DNA from: Bacteroides helcogenes P 36-108
Lineage (GTDB): Bacteria > Bacteroidota > Bacteroidia > Bacteroidales > Bacteroidaceae
DNA length: 64,000 nucleotides
Direction of reading: 5' to 3'
Assembly (NCBI RefSeq): GCF_000186225.1
Contig: NC_014933.1
Coordinates: 3,348,001-3,412,000, forward strand
Below are positions 52,753 to 62,396 of the stretch, one piece after another. The position numbers and the translations under genes are program-made. Numbering within the stretch: the stretch's first letter is position 1; each line of letters starts with the position of its first letter. The notes beneath the pieces are model-generated. The model saw nothing but the letters and a program-made list of their open reading frames with translations. It was not told where the DNA came from and did not search any database.

Positions 52753-53664
52753 TTAGAAGTAGCCTTCACGTTTCTTCTGCTCCATGCTTGCATCTTGGTC
52801 GAAGTCAATCACACGAGTAGTACGTTCGCTCTTAGTTGTAGTCATCATCTCCTCCACTATTTTTTCAATTGTATCGGCATTGCTCTCTACTGCACCGGTC
52901 AGCGGCCAGCAACCTAATGTACGAAAACGCACCATGCGCATTTCTATTTTATCCCTATATTGTTCCGGCAGACGATCATCATCGGCCATAATCAAATTAC
53001 CATCAATCTCGACACAAGGACGCTCTTTGGCATAATACAACGGTACAATAGGTATATTCTCCAAACGGATATATTGCCAAATGTCAAGTTCCGTCCAGTT
53101 GCTTATAGGAAATACCCGAATGCTTTCTCCTTTGTGAACACGAGCATTATAATTATCCCACAACTCAGGACGTTGGTTTTTAGGGTCCCATTGATGAAAT
53201 TTATCACGGAATGAGAAGATACGCTCCTTCGCACGCGATTTCTCTTCATCACGACGCGCACCGCCAAAAGCAGCATCAAATTTATATTTATCCAGTCCGC
53301 GAAGCAAAGCCTGCGTTTTCATCAAGTCCGTATGCACCTTGCTACCATGAGTAAAGGGACCTACACCTGCATGGAAAGCTTCCATATTGCTCTCTACTAT
53401 CAAGTTCCAACCGTATTTCTTAGCATATTCATCACGGAATTGTATCATCTCTTTGAACTTCCACTTAGAATCGATATGCATCAAAGGAAACGGCACTTTA
53501 CCCGGATAGAATGCCTTTTCTGCCAAACGTACCATCACCGAAGAATCCTTACCTATGCTATATAACATTACCGGATTCTCAAACTCCGCCGCCACTTCAC
53601 GGATAATATGAATAGACTCAGCTTCGAGTTCTTTCAAATGGCTTAACTTATATTCTTCTTTCAT
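52753..53664 (-). CDS. cysD: Sulfate adenylyltransferase subunit 2
   Basis: 303 residues with the PP-loop of ATP pyrophosphatases ([20 protein letters not shown]), then [40 protein letters not shown] and [15 protein letters not shown]. It catalyses ATP plus sulfate to APS. No assimilatory reductase gene is nearby, which indicates that PAPS made here serves sulfation rather than cysteine synthesis. Confidence 0.95.
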   Translation of the reverse strand: MKEEYKLSHLKELEAESIHIIREVAAEFENPVMLYSIGKDSSVMVRLAEKAFYPGKVPFPLMHIDSKWKFKEMIQFRDEYAKKYGWNLIVESNMEAFHAGVGPFTHGSKVHTDLMKTQALLRGLDKYKFDAAFGGARRDEEKSRAKERIFSFRDKFHQWDPKNQRPELWDNYNARVHKGESIRVFPISNWTELDIWQYIRLENIPIVPLYYAKERPCVEIDGNLIMADDDRLPEQYRDKIEMRMVRFRTLGCWPLTGAVESNADTIEKIVEEMMTTTKSERTTRVIDFDQDASMEQKKREGYF

Positions 53665-53670
53665 TATAAA

Positions 53671-54270
53671 TTATTTCTTCTGAATTCTTGGTAAAATGAG
53701 TTCTAAAAGCTTATTTACAGATTCTTCCAAACTAAGCACAGAGGTATCAAGCGTCAGTGCCGGATGAGCAGGTGCTTCAAATGGAGCTGAAATCCCCGTA
53801 AAGTTTTTGATTTCACCTCTGCGTGCTTTGGCATAAAGTCCTTTAACATCACGCCGTTCGCACTCCTCAATGGGTGTACTAACATAGACTTCCAGAAAAT
53901 CATCCTGTCCGATAATATTGGCAGCCATCTCACGAATATCATTATTGGGACTGATAAAGGCTGCGATTGTGATAACTCCAGCATCAATAAAAAGCTTGGA
54001 AACTTCCGCAATTCGACGTATATTCTCAACACGGTCGGCTTCTGTAAAGCCCAAATTATTATTGATACCACTACGGATATTATCACCGTCCAAAATTCGG
54101 CAAAGTAATCCACGCTTATGCAACTCGCGCTCCAAGGCTATAGCAATTGTACTCTTACCCGAGCCACTTAAACCGGTGAACCAAATCATCGCACTATGTT
54201 GACCAAGAAGTTTCTCTTTATCTTGCCGCGCCAACATTTTATCAAAGATAGGATATATATTATCTGTCAT
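53671..54270 (-). CDS. cysC: Adenylylsulfate kinase
   Basis: 199 residues with the P-loop WFTGLSGSGKSTIAIALERE, then RILDGDNIRSGINNNLGFTE, AFISPNNDIREMA and FLEVYVSTPIEECERRDVKG, all typical. It phosphorylates APS to PAPS, the sulfate donor used by the sulfotransferase three genes downstream. It lies 7 nt after the transporter gene and 6 nt before cysD. Confidence 0.95.
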   Translation of the reverse strand: MTDNIYPIFDKMLARQDKEKLLGQHSAMIWFTGLSGSGKSTIAIALERELHKRGLLCRILDGDNIRSGINNNLGFTEADRVENIRRIAEVSKLFIDAGVITIAAFISPNNDIREMAANIIGQDDFLEVYVSTPIEECERRDVKGLYAKARRGEIKNFTGISAPFEAPAHPALTLDTSVLSLEESVNKLLELILPRIQKK

Positions 54271-54277
54271 AATTCAA

Positions 54278-55831
54278 TTAAAACGGCCATATTAATGGGA
54301 TTAAAATAATGGATATCAAAAATGTAATTATATTCAACGGCAAACCAATGCGAACAAAGTCAGTAAATTTGTAATTACCGATACCTTGCACAATCAAATT
54401 CGTCTGATAACCGATAGGCGTTGAAAAACTGGCGGATGCAGCCATGCAGATTACCACAAAAAAAGGTATCGGACTAACTCCCATCTGTGCTGATATAGAT
54501 AGTGCCAACGGAAAAGCAAGAGCCGCCGCCGCATTGTTTGTTATAAGCTCCGTAAACAGATTTGTTATAATAAATACAACAGCCAATAATACATGAGGCC
54601 CATAATGCTCACTCATTTCAATTATATAATGTGCGACTACATCTGCCACACCAGAATTGACCATCGCCTTGCTGATAGCAAAAGCACAGGCAATCGTTAT
54701 CAAAATGTCCCAAGATATGTATTTTGTATATTTACGGGCAGGAAAAATCTTTGCCCATGCCATTACGACAGTAGTAACGGAGACAAAAAAGAACATGTCC
54801 AGCTTAATGCCGGAGAAAACCTCTTTCATCACCGGAAGCTCTCCTACTGTGGCTCCTGTTATCATCAGAATCAATAAAAGAAGAGCAAACCAACGTTTGC
54901 CTTTACCGGGAACAGGTTCTGTATCATGACCATTTGCCAATAACACAAATACAGAAGATTCCCCCCACGTCTGCACAAAAGAATCATCTGCCATCAGAAC
55001 CAATGTATCGCCCTCCCGAAAATATTCATTTTCCAGGTTCCGGACAATACTCTGTCCACCACGTTTTATTTCTTTCACCTCTGCCCCATAATGTCGCCGA
55101 AAATTGAAGGTTTCAAGTTTCTTGTTGATGCCGGGAAACCGGGCGCCCAAAACTGCCTCTACACGATGCAAATTTCCATATTCTTCCTGTTCTTCCCCCA
55201 AACCGGCACTATCGGCACGCGCATCCGGCAAGAGTTTGGAAGAAAATGCAAACAGATAAATAATGCCCGCAACAGCGATGAAAATTCCTACTTTACCCAA
55301 TTCGAACATAGTGAAGCCCTCATAACCAGCTTCCAATATCATTCCATGTACCACCAGATTGGTTGAAGTGCCTATCAGAGTGCATATTCCACCAAGAATG
55401 GTTACATACGAAAGAGGAATAAGAAATTTAGTAGCAGGTAGTTGCACCGATTCCGCCCATCTCTTAATGATCGGAGCAAAAATAACGACCACCGGAGTGT
55501 TATTCAAAAAAGCAGAAATAAAAGAAATCATAGGCAACATACGAAGCTGTGCCTTAAATACAGTAGTTTTCTTCCGTGGCAACAGCTTCTTTATAATCTG
55601 TCCCAAAGCTCCCGACTGGCGGATTCCTTCACTGACCAAAAACAACATTGCAACGGTTATCATTCCTTTATTGCTAAATCCCTCCAACATCTCTTTCGGA
55701 CTTAGAATGCCTGCACAAAGAAGTAATACAACAACTGAAAAGAGCACCATTCCCGGACGCATTTTATCCAATACCAAAGCAAGCACCATGCCTGAGAGCG
55801 TTAAAAGCATAAACAGGATTTCAAAAGTCAT
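54278..55831 (-). CDS. SLC13 (DASS) family anion transporter with TrkA-C domain
   Basis: 517 residues with about 11 hydrophobic helices and one soluble TrkA-C-type domain in the middle (about 205-290, FPGINKKLETFNFRRHYGAE, REGDTLVLMADDSFVQTW). Family motifs include FLNNTPVVVIFAPIIKRWAE and the second SNT-like segment ELITNNAAAALAFPLALSI, and TPIGYQTNLIVQGIGNYKF. Members carry sulfate, phosphate or dicarboxylates. Placement between cysQ and cysC strongly suggests sulfate uptake feeding PAPS synthesis. Confidence 0.85.
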   Translation of the reverse strand: MTFEILFMLLTLSGMVLALVLDKMRPGMVLFSVVVLLLCAGILSPKEMLEGFSNKGMITVAMLFLVSEGIRQSGALGQIIKKLLPRKKTTVFKAQLRMLPMISFISAFLNNTPVVVIFAPIIKRWAESVQLPATKFLIPLSYVTILGGICTLIGTSTNLVVHGMILEAGYEGFTMFELGKVGIFIAVAGIIYLFAFSSKLLPDARADSAGLGEEQEEYGNLHRVEAVLGARFPGINKKLETFNFRRHYGAEVKEIKRGGQSIVRNLENEYFREGDTLVLMADDSFVQTWGESSVFVLLANGHDTEPVPGKGKRWFALLLLILMITGATVGELPVMKEVFSGIKLDMFFFVSVTTVVMAWAKIFPARKYTKYISWDILITIACAFAISKAMVNSGVADVVAHYIIEMSEHYGPHVLLAVVFIITNLFTELITNNAAAALAFPLALSISAQMGVSPIPFFVVICMAASASFSTPIGYQTNLIVQGIGNYKFTDFVRIGLPLNIITFLISIILIPLIWPF

Positions 55832-55843
55832 ATCAGTTGTCTT

Positions 55844-56656
55844 TTATTTAGTTTTTACTATAAACCAGGGATTCAAAAGTTCTTGCTTATTATATGACAA
55901 GGGTTTCTCTTTTTTCCCTACCTGATATATCTCCATTCCCGCAGCACGGGCTATGGTATGTCCCGCAGCCGTATCCCATTCCATCGTAGGAGCAAAACGA
56001 GGATATACATCTGCTTTTCCTTCTGCAACCAGGCAAATTTTAATGGAACTGCCACTTGAAATTAATTCCACTTCCGAATGATGACATTTCATCTCCTCAA
56101 CATAAGCTTCCGTCTCAGGTGTCAGATGTGAACGAGAAGCCACAATCACAAAACGGTCATGTGCATTTTTCTCCGGCAAACGGGTAGCGGATGCCACCAG
56201 ATCTTCCAGAGAGAGAGCCTCCCGATCAACTATATTGGAAAGCTTATATGCCCCTAAGTTTTCTTCTGCAAAATAAAGCTCTTTCTTTACCGGCAGATAA
56301 ATGACTCCCATCACAGGAATAGTATTGCAAACCAAAGCTATATTTACAGTAAACTCTCCATTCCTCTTGATAAATTCTTTCGTCCCATCCAGTGGATCTA
56401 TAATCCACAACGTTTCCCAATTCTTTCGTTCCGAATAAGGCAAATGTTCTCCTTCCTCACTCAGCAAAGGAAACGGGGTACTACTTAAAAATTCAGTTAT
56501 TACTTCATGAGCTTTACGATCTGCAATTGTCAGTGGTGAATTATCCGCTTTTCGCTCTATCTGGAAATCAGACTCCGAATCGTTATAAACAGAAAGTATT
56601 TCCTCACCTGCCCGCAGAGCTGCGTCAATTGCATTTAATATATATTGTCGTTCCAT
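55844..56656 (-). CDS. cysQ: 3'(2'),5'-bisphosphate nucleotidase (CysQ-like)
   Basis: 270 residues of the inositol monophosphatase fold. Metal motif A is LWIIDPLDGTKEFIKRNGEF, the earlier Glu is in LLSEEGEHLPYSERKNWE and motif B is MEWDTAAGHTIARAAG. CysQ removes the 3' phosphate from PAP, the by-product of sulfotransfer, which otherwise inhibits sulfotransferases. It is the first gene of the operon, 12 nt before the transporter. Confidence 0.92.
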   Translation of the reverse strand: MERQYILNAIDAALRAGEEILSVYNDSESDFQIERKADNSPLTIADRKAHEVITEFLSSTPFPLLSEEGEHLPYSERKNWETLWIIDPLDGTKEFIKRNGEFTVNIALVCNTIPVMGVIYLPVKKELYFAEENLGAYKLSNIVDREALSLEDLVASATRLPEKNAHDRFVIVASRSHLTPETEAYVEEMKCHHSEVELISSGSSIKICLVAEGKADVYPRFAPTMEWDTAAGHTIARAAGMEIYQVGKKEKPLSYNKQELLNPWFIVKTK

Positions 56657-56815
56657 ACGATATTTTTCCGAATATGAAGTGCAAAGCTAAAAACTTTTTT
56701 GGTGGAAAAAGTTTTCGCATCTCATTTTATAACTTCTTTTAAACGAAAAAAGAAATTCATAGGTACTTTTTACAATCTTGAAATCCCCTCCTCCATTTCC
56801 AAACATAGTACAAAA

Positions 56816-56843
56816 AAGGCGGTAACTTCCCAGTTACCGCCTT
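56816..56843 (-). terminator. Terminator of the SPOR lipoprotein gene
   Basis: Minus strand: AAGGCGGTAACT, GGGA, AGTTACCGCCTT, then TTTTTTG. A perfect 12-bp stem. Confidence 0.9.
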
Positions 56844-56896
56844 ATCCTGAAAGGAGAGAGATTCTCCTTTTCTATAAATTACCAAAAAGAATTCAA

Positions 56897-57397
56897 TCAA
56901 TTAATGCGATATAACAGCCAAGCACCCTGAAAATCTTTACGATTAGGATATTTTGCTTTAAACGCATCACGAGCAGCAGTAGCTGAAGCTCTGTCTGCAA
57001 AAGTATTTGCTATCACACGGTACATAGCAGCATCTGCATTGAAAACAACAAGTGCATTATAACCTTCCTTATCTAAAAAGTCTTTTAAGTTTTCTGCATT
57101 TGCCTTCACTCCAAAACTACCACATACAACGCTATAATCTTGTAAGCCGTTAGTACCGGATACAACCGTTACCTTCTCTTGACGTATGCCGGAAGGAGAA
57201 CTTTCTACAACTTTGGCAACCACAGGAGCGCTTGTAACTGAAGTCACTTCTTCTGCAGGAACAGTATTTTGTGGTTCAGCCAATTCCTGTTGCTTAGCTT
57301 TTTCATACGCTTTTTTATAAGCACTTTCACTTGATTTACATGAAGAGAATGCCAGAGCGATGCACACTCCCATTCCCAGCACTGCTAATTTTCTCAT
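56897..57397 (-). CDS. SPOR-domain lipoprotein
   Basis: 166 residues. Signal peptide with lipobox ALAFSSC, a Glu/Lys-rich linker (SESAYKKAYEKAKQQELAEP), then a SPOR domain at about 85-166 (GLQDYSVVCGSFGVKANAEN, LKDFLDKEGYNALVVFNADA, AMYRVIANTFADRASATAAR). SPOR domains bind denuded glycan strands at division sites. It is monocistronic with its own terminator. Confidence 0.88.
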   Translation of the reverse strand: MRKLAVLGMGVCIALAFSSCKSSESAYKKAYEKAKQQELAEPQNTVPAEEVTSVTSAPVVAKVVESSPSGIRQEKVTVVSGTNGLQDYSVVCGSFGVKANAENLKDFLDKEGYNALVVFNADAAMYRVIANTFADRASATAARDAFKAKYPNRKDFQGAWLLYRIN

Positions 57398-57753
57398 TTT
57401 TCTTATTTTTTTGTTAATAAATTCTATGTCTATTCTTAGTCTTTCATTTCCTCATCGATATTTTCAGACAGCAAATTAATAGAAATTTCGCCATCTTTCA
57501 AAGAATAATCCCCAAAAACATCTCATAGCTACCATAAAATACACTATCCACAGATATTCACCCGAACTTTAAAGCCTTTTTCCATCTACACACAATTTCG
57601 GATATGGAACAAAAGTACACCATAACCTGCTATTATTCCCCCACCTTCTTAGTTAAATAAAATTAAACCCTATCAGAAAACAGAATTCTACCGAAAGAGT
57701 TACCGTATCTTTGTCACGAAAAAACAGGGCATGAGGCCCATTTAATTAACTAC
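57398..57753. other. Intergenic region between divergent genes
   Basis: About 350 nt without a credible gene. Facing plus, TATCTTTG at 57706-57713 is a probable -7 box for the DEAD-box gene, leaving a leader of about 35 nt. No hairpin or riboswitch-like structure was recognised. Confidence 0.5.
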
Positions 57754-59022
57754 ATGACATTTGAAAATTTAAAACTGATAGAGCCAATATTAAAAGCTCT
57801 TCAAGAAGAGGGATATTCCACCCCCACTCCAATACAGGAAAAATCTATCCCCATATTGCTTCAAGGAAAAGATTTATTAGGATGTGCCCAAACCGGAACC
57901 GGTAAGACAGCAGCGTTTTCTATCCCTATCCTACAAAAGTTATACAAGACGGACAACCGCAAAGGCATAAAAGCACTTATCTTAACCCCTACCCGCGAAT
58001 TGGCGATACAGATAGGCGAAAGCTTTGAGGCATATGGCAAATATACCGGACTAAAGCATACAGTTATCTTCGGAGGTGTAGGACAAAAGCCGCAAACAGA
58101 TGATTTGAAGCGGGGGACACAAATACTGATTGCCACACCCGGACGTTTACAAGATTTGGTAAATCAAGGATTTATCAATCTCAAGACACTTGATTTCTTT
58201 GTCTTGGATGAAGCAGATCGCATGCTCGACATGGGCTTCATACATGACATACGCCGTATATTGAAAATGTTGCCCACACAAAGACAGACTCTGTTCTTTT
58301 CCGCAACAATGCCCTCCGAAATAGAAACTCTGGCAAACTCAATGCTATCCAATCCGGCGAAAGTTGAAGTAACACCGGTTTCTTCTACCGTTGACACGAT
58401 TTCTCAATCGGTTTATTTCGTAGAAAAGAAAGAGAAGAAAGACTTGTTAATTCATCTGCTGAAAAATACGGCTATTGAATCAGTGCTTGTTTTCACCAGA
58501 ACAAAATACGGCGCAGACAAGCTTGCCCGAATTCTCAGTAAATCAGGAATATCGGCAGAAGCCATACATGGCAACAAGTCACAAAATGCACGCCAACGCG
58601 CACTTACCGGTTTTAAAAGTCACACCATACGTGTGCTCATCGCAACCGACATTGCTGCAAGAGGCATTGACGTGGAGCAACTGTCTCATGTCATCAACTA
58701 TGAGTTACCCAACGTGCCGGAAACCTATGTACACAGAATCGGACGTACCGGGCGTGCCGGACATGAAGGCACTGCGCTTTCGTTCTGCGAATCAGAAGAA
58801 CTGCCATACCTGAAAGACATTCAAAAGCTGATAGGAAAAACCATTCCGGTGATTGAGCACCATCCGTTTATCACTACTGAAGGAATAAATGCCCAAGAGG
58901 TAAAAACAGAAGAAATAAAAGCTAAAGCTAAAGAAAACAAAACATACCGGGGAAAACGCTCGAACGGAGATTTCTGGAGAAGACAAAAACGCACTGCACA
59001 GAATAATACTAACAAGAAATAA
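57754..59022 (+). CDS. DEAD-box RNA helicase (RhlE-like)
   Basis: 422 residues with all core motifs: Q motif ([14 protein letters not shown]), I (AQTGTGKT), Ia ([10 protein letters not shown]), Ib (TPGRL), II ([13 protein letters not shown]), III (FSATMP), IV ([18 protein letters not shown]), V ([13 protein letters not shown]) and VI ([12 protein letters not shown]). The C-terminal tail is basic ([20 protein letters not shown]), as in RhlE proteins. It unwinds short RNA duplexes in ribosome assembly or mRNA turnover, often under cold stress. Confidence 0.94.
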   Translation: MTFENLKLIEPILKALQEEGYSTPTPIQEKSIPILLQGKDLLGCAQTGTGKTAAFSIPILQKLYKTDNRKGIKALILTPTRELAIQIGESFEAYGKYTGLKHTVIFGGVGQKPQTDDLKRGTQILIATPGRLQDLVNQGFINLKTLDFFVLDEADRMLDMGFIHDIRRILKMLPTQRQTLFFSATMPSEIETLANSMLSNPAKVEVTPVSSTVDTISQSVYFVEKKEKKDLLIHLLKNTAIESVLVFTRTKYGADKLARILSKSGISAEAIHGNKSQNARQRALTGFKSHTIRVLIATDIAARGIDVEQLSHVINYELPNVPETYVHRIGRTGRAGHEGTALSFCESEELPYLKDIQKLIGKTIPVIEHHPFITTEGINAQEVKTEEIKAKAKENKTYRGKRSNGDFWRRQKRTAQNNTNKK

Positions 59023-59131
59023 TGGCTGTAAGCAAAGAAAATCTGCAAAAAAAAACACTCATTCCGAACAATCTTTCAAAAAATATTGTTATTTTTGTCA
59101 TCATGAACTTTTAAAAAGAAAGGAACACATT

Positions 59132-59341
59132 ATGAAAGGATTGAACGTTTTAGCAGCTTTCTTGGGTGGTGCAGCCGTAGGTGCGGCCGTAGGTATCTTA
59201 TTCGCTCCCGAAAAAGGAGAGGATACCCGTCACAAAATAGCAGAAATTCTTCGTAAAAAAGGTATCCGTCTGAGTCGAAATGAGATGGAAAACCTGGTAG
59301 ATGAAATTGCATCGGAAATGAAGGGTGAGGTAACGGAGTAG
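59132..59341 (+). CDS. YtxH-domain protein
   Basis: 69 residues: one Gly/Ala-rich hydrophobic helix (LAAFLGGAAVGAAVGILFAP) followed at once by EKGEDTRHKIAEILRKKG, the YtxH signature. These small membrane proteins are linked to general stress responses. First of three small envelope genes in the same direction (22-nt gap, then a 4-nt overlap). Confidence 0.85.
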   Translation: MKGLNVLAAFLGGAAVGAAVGILFAPEKGEDTRHKIAEILRKKGIRLSRNEMENLVDEIASEMKGEVTE

Positions 59342-59363
59342 AACCATTCAAAACAGGACCACC

Positions 59364-59726
59364 ATGTTCGCAGACGACAAAAGCATTGAAAATATCCAGC
59401 AATTATTCATTGAGTTCAAAAAATATCTGGAGCTCCAAAAGGAATATACAAAGCTGGAAGTAACCGAAAAGCTTTCAGTTTTATTGTCAACGCTTATTTT
59501 AGTGCTGTTGGTCGGCATACTCGGCGTAGTGGTTCTGTTTCATTTGTCGTTCACTCTGGTTTACGTTTTAGCCCCATTGGTAGGCGGGTTGATAGCAAGT
59601 TATGCCCTCATTGCATGTTTTCATTTATTGCTCATCATCCTGCTTGTCTTATTCCGAAAAACGATTATCATCAATCCGACTGTAAAATTTCTTGCAGGAC
59701 TCTTTTTAGATAATAAATCCAATTGA
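59364..59726 (+). CDS. Phage-holin-family (YqjE-like) membrane protein
   Basis: 120 residues. An N-terminal amphipathic helix (NIQQLFIEFKKYLELQKEYT) precedes two strong transmembrane helices (LLSTLILVLLVGILGVVVLF and VYVLAPLVGGLIASYALIAC) and a third partial one (LLLIILLVLF). Despite the family name these chromosomal proteins are not phage lysis proteins. The pairing with YtxH resembles the YqjD/YqjE/YqjK stress cluster of other bacteria. Its stop overlaps the next gene by 4 nt. Confidence 0.75.
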   Translation: MFADDKSIENIQQLFIEFKKYLELQKEYTKLEVTEKLSVLLSTLILVLLVGILGVVVLFHLSFTLVYVLAPLVGGLIASYALIACFHLLLIILLVLFRKTIIINPTVKFLAGLFLDNKSN

Positions 59727-60001
59727 TAAAATATCTCATGAATAATACGTCAGATACCATTCCTGTTACCTTGGAGAGCATAGCGCAACAGAAAGCTGTT
59801 TTATTGCAGCAAATACGTGTACAGAAGGAAATTATGACTGACATTACAAGGGATATATTTGCGCCCGTTGCTCCTGCGACCAATAAAGCCGGTGCAATGA
59901 TAAGAGCATTCAATACGGGTATGGCAGTCTTTGACGGTATGATGTTAGGATTAAAGCTTATGAAGAGAATCAGAAGATTCTTTGAAAAAGGCCACAGATA
60001 A
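59723..60001 (+). CDS. Small hypothetical protein, YqjK-like by position
   Basis: 92 residues: TIPVTLESIAQQKAVLLQQI, RVQKEIMTDITRDIFAPVAP, RAFNTGMAVFDGMMLGLKLM. An amphipathic helix followed by a weakly hydrophobic second half with a basic end. It is translationally coupled to the preceding membrane protein, so it probably belongs to the same envelope-stress unit. No known motif. Confidence 0.65.
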   Translation: MIKYLMNNTSDTIPVTLESIAQQKAVLLQQIRVQKEIMTDITRDIFAPVAPATNKAGAMIRAFNTGMAVFDGMMLGLKLMKRIRRFFEKGHR

Positions 60002-60020
60002 TTATCAGAAGAAACTACAA

Positions 60021-60061
60021 AAAGGGTGCAAATAAAGTTTATCTTTAAATTTGCACCCTTT
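60021..60061. terminator. Bidirectional terminator at a convergent junction
   Basis: AAAGGGTGCAAAT (60021-60033) pairs with 60049-60061. It separates the envelope cluster from manA. Confidence 0.88.
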
Positions 60062-60084
60062 ATTTATTACTTAAACATCATAAA

Positions 60085-61056
60085 TCAGACATAGGTTTCA
60101 AGCAACTTTACACTCCCTTGCGGAATGATAGTCACTTCCTGAATGGCGGCAGGAAGTAAAATTGTTTCTCCAGCTTCCATCGAAATCTCATTTTTCTCAT
60201 TATCAATGATGTTGCAAGAGCCTTCTACACAAATAAAAATAACAAAAGAATCCAATTCCGAATAATCGCAGGTTATCTCTTCTGTCATATCATAAATAGA
60301 AGTTGTGAAATAGGGACTTGCTACTATTTCTACCGGTTCATTCTGTACTTGATCATATTCCGTACGGAAATCATCCTGTACATCCGAAAAGTTTATAGCA
60401 TCAATAGCCTGGCTGGTATGCAGTTCACGTGATTTGCCATCCTTATCTTTCCGGTTATAATCGAAAATACGATAAGTTATATCTGACGTTTGCTGAATTT
60501 CTGCCACAAATGCTCCCGCACCAATGCCATGAACACGCCCCGCAGGTACATAAAAAACATCTCCCGGTTTTATTGCACAGGTTTGCAATACTTCGGCAAA
60601 TGTTCCGTTATAAATTCTTTCCTTATATTCTTTCGGTGTAATTTGTTCGGAAAAACCGGAAATAAGTTTGGCGTCCTTATCAGCAGCTATAACATACCAC
60701 ATTTCATTTTTACCAAAACTATTATGACGTTTTTTCGCCAACTCATCATCAGGATGTACCTGAATAGACAAGTCCAATTTAGCATCAATAAACTTTATCA
60801 ACAGAGGGAACTTATTTCCAAAACGTGCATAGTTAGCTTCGCCCACCAAGTCTTCTTTATACTTTCTGACCATGTCTGGTAGTGTCAGTCCTTTATCGGC
60901 CCCATTGGCAACTACGGATTCGCTACCTTCCACAGCCGAGACTTCCCAGCTCTCCCCCACATTGGAGAGGGTTTCATTCAAATGTTTGAATGGAATAATC
61001 TTGTCGCCTCCCCAAAGAATCTGCTTCAGGATAGGCTCAAATTTTAGAGGATACAT
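60085..61056 (-). CDS. manA: Mannose-6-phosphate isomerase, class I
   Basis: 323 residues from the ATG at 61056 (MYPLKFEPILKQILWGGDKI); an upstream ATG at 61083 adds MKVLIKKQR without family match. Zinc-site motifs: SIQVHPDDELAK, then YVPAGRVHGIGAGAFVAEIQ with the metal His and the active-site stretch QTSDITYRIFDYNRKDKDGK. It interconverts Man-6-P and Fru-6-P. The length suits the short Bacillus-type enzymes. Monocistronic. Confidence 0.92.
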   Translation of the reverse strand: MYPLKFEPILKQILWGGDKIIPFKHLNETLSNVGESWEVSAVEGSESVVANGADKGLTLPDMVRKYKEDLVGEANYARFGNKFPLLIKFIDAKLDLSIQVHPDDELAKKRHNSFGKNEMWYVIAADKDAKLISGFSEQITPKEYKERIYNGTFAEVLQTCAIKPGDVFYVPAGRVHGIGAGAFVAEIQQTSDITYRIFDYNRKDKDGKSRELHTSQAIDAINFSDVQDDFRTEYDQVQNEPVEIVASPYFTTSIYDMTEEITCDYSELDSFVIFICVEGSCNIIDNEKNEISMEAGETILLPAAIQEVTIIPQGSVKLLETYV

Positions 61057-61257
61057 TCGTTGTTTTTTAATTAAAACTTTCAATTAATGATGTGATTTAT
61101 TTGATTATGGGGACAAACATACGAAAAATATCAATTTGTATTCTAATTGTTAAACGCTAAACTTTCCTAAAATGTTCTCCACATTTCTATCCAATTGCTT
61201 GGGGGAACAAAAGAATTTCTTTTTATTTGCAAGAAATTTAATTAATACCATTGAAAT

Positions 61258-62355
61258 ATGATAAACACTACTCCAACAGAAAGTAATTTATCCGGTCTGG
61301 ATAAAAAAGATTTTCAAAAGGATATAAACGATAAAAAGACAGATTTATTTATCCTTAAAAATTCTCAGGGAATGGAAGTGGCAGTCACCAACTACGGATG
61401 CGCCATCCTCTCCATAATGGTTCCCGATAAGAATGGAAAATATGCAAATGTCATATTAGGGCATGACAGTATAGACCATGTGATCAACAGCCCTGAGCCT
61501 TTTCTCAATACAACCATCGGCCGATATGGCAATCGCATAGCCAAAGGAAAATTCACCCTTTACGGTGAGGAACATCAGCTAACAATAAATAATGGCCCCA
61601 ACTCTTTGCATGGTGGTCCTACTGGCTTTCACACCAAGGTCTGGGATGCCGTTCAGCCTGACTCCAGCACTATCATTTTCAATTATACGTCAGCCGATGG
61701 AGAAGAAGGATTTCCCGGAAATTTGGAAATAGAAATGACTTATCGTCTGGAGAATGAAACAAATGCCTTAGTAATAGAGTACCGGGCCACCACAGATAAA
61801 TCAACGATAGTTAACCTGACCAATCACGGATTCTTCAATCTGGCAGGTATTGCCACCCCCTCCCCCACTATTTTAAATAATATAGTTACCATTAACGCAG
61901 ATCATTATATTCCCATAAATGAAGTTTCCATTCCTACTGGAGAAATTTTAAAAGTAGAAGGCACTCCTATGGATTTTCGTACCCCCCATACTGTCGGTGA
62001 AAGGATTGATGATAAATTTCAGCAATTAATAAACGGAACGGGATATGACCATTGTTACGCATTGAACAAGACCGAAACCGGAGAGTTGAGTCTTGCCGCA
62101 ACTTGCATTGAGCCTGTCAGCGGACGTACTATGGAAGTATATACTACGGAAAATGGTGTACAGCTTTATACGGGAAATTGGTTAGGAGGTTTCGCTGGCG
62201 CCCATGGAGCGACTTTTCCTGCAAGGAGCGCAATATGTTTTGAAGCCCAATGCTTCCCTGATACTCCAAACAATCCCCATTTCCCGTCAGCAGTATTATT
62301 ACCGGGTGATGAATATCAACAGATAACCATTTATAAATTCGGTGTACAAGAATAA
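61258..62355 (+). CDS. galM: Galactose mutarotase (aldose 1-epimerase)
   Basis: 365 residues. Family motifs: TTIGRYGNRIAKGKF, NGPNSLHGGPTGFHTKVWD, TNHGFFNLAG with the catalytic His, GTGYDHCYAL with a substrate-binding Asp, and FEAQCFPDTPNNPHFPSAVL with the catalytic Glu. No signal peptide, so cytoplasmic. It equilibrates galactose anomers for GalK. First gene of galM-transporter-galK. Confidence 0.93.
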   Translation: MINTTPTESNLSGLDKKDFQKDINDKKTDLFILKNSQGMEVAVTNYGCAILSIMVPDKNGKYANVILGHDSIDHVINSPEPFLNTTIGRYGNRIAKGKFTLYGEEHQLTINNGPNSLHGGPTGFHTKVWDAVQPDSSTIIFNYTSADGEEGFPGNLEIEMTYRLENETNALVIEYRATTDKSTIVNLTNHGFFNLAGIATPSPTILNNIVTINADHYIPINEVSIPTGEILKVEGTPMDFRTPHTVGERIDDKFQQLINGTGYDHCYALNKTETGELSLAATCIEPVSGRTMEVYTTENGVQLYTGNWLGGFAGAHGATFPARSAICFEAQCFPDTPNNPHFPSAVLLPGDEYQQITIYKFGVQE

Positions 62356-62396
62356 AGACAAGATTATTAATCCAAATTCAAATATCTAAATTTATC

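Noticed and set aside
59364..59726. Second prophage signalled by a phage-holin-family gene
   Set aside because: Neighbours are YtxH-type stress genes and chromosomal metabolism genes; this family is widely chromosomal.
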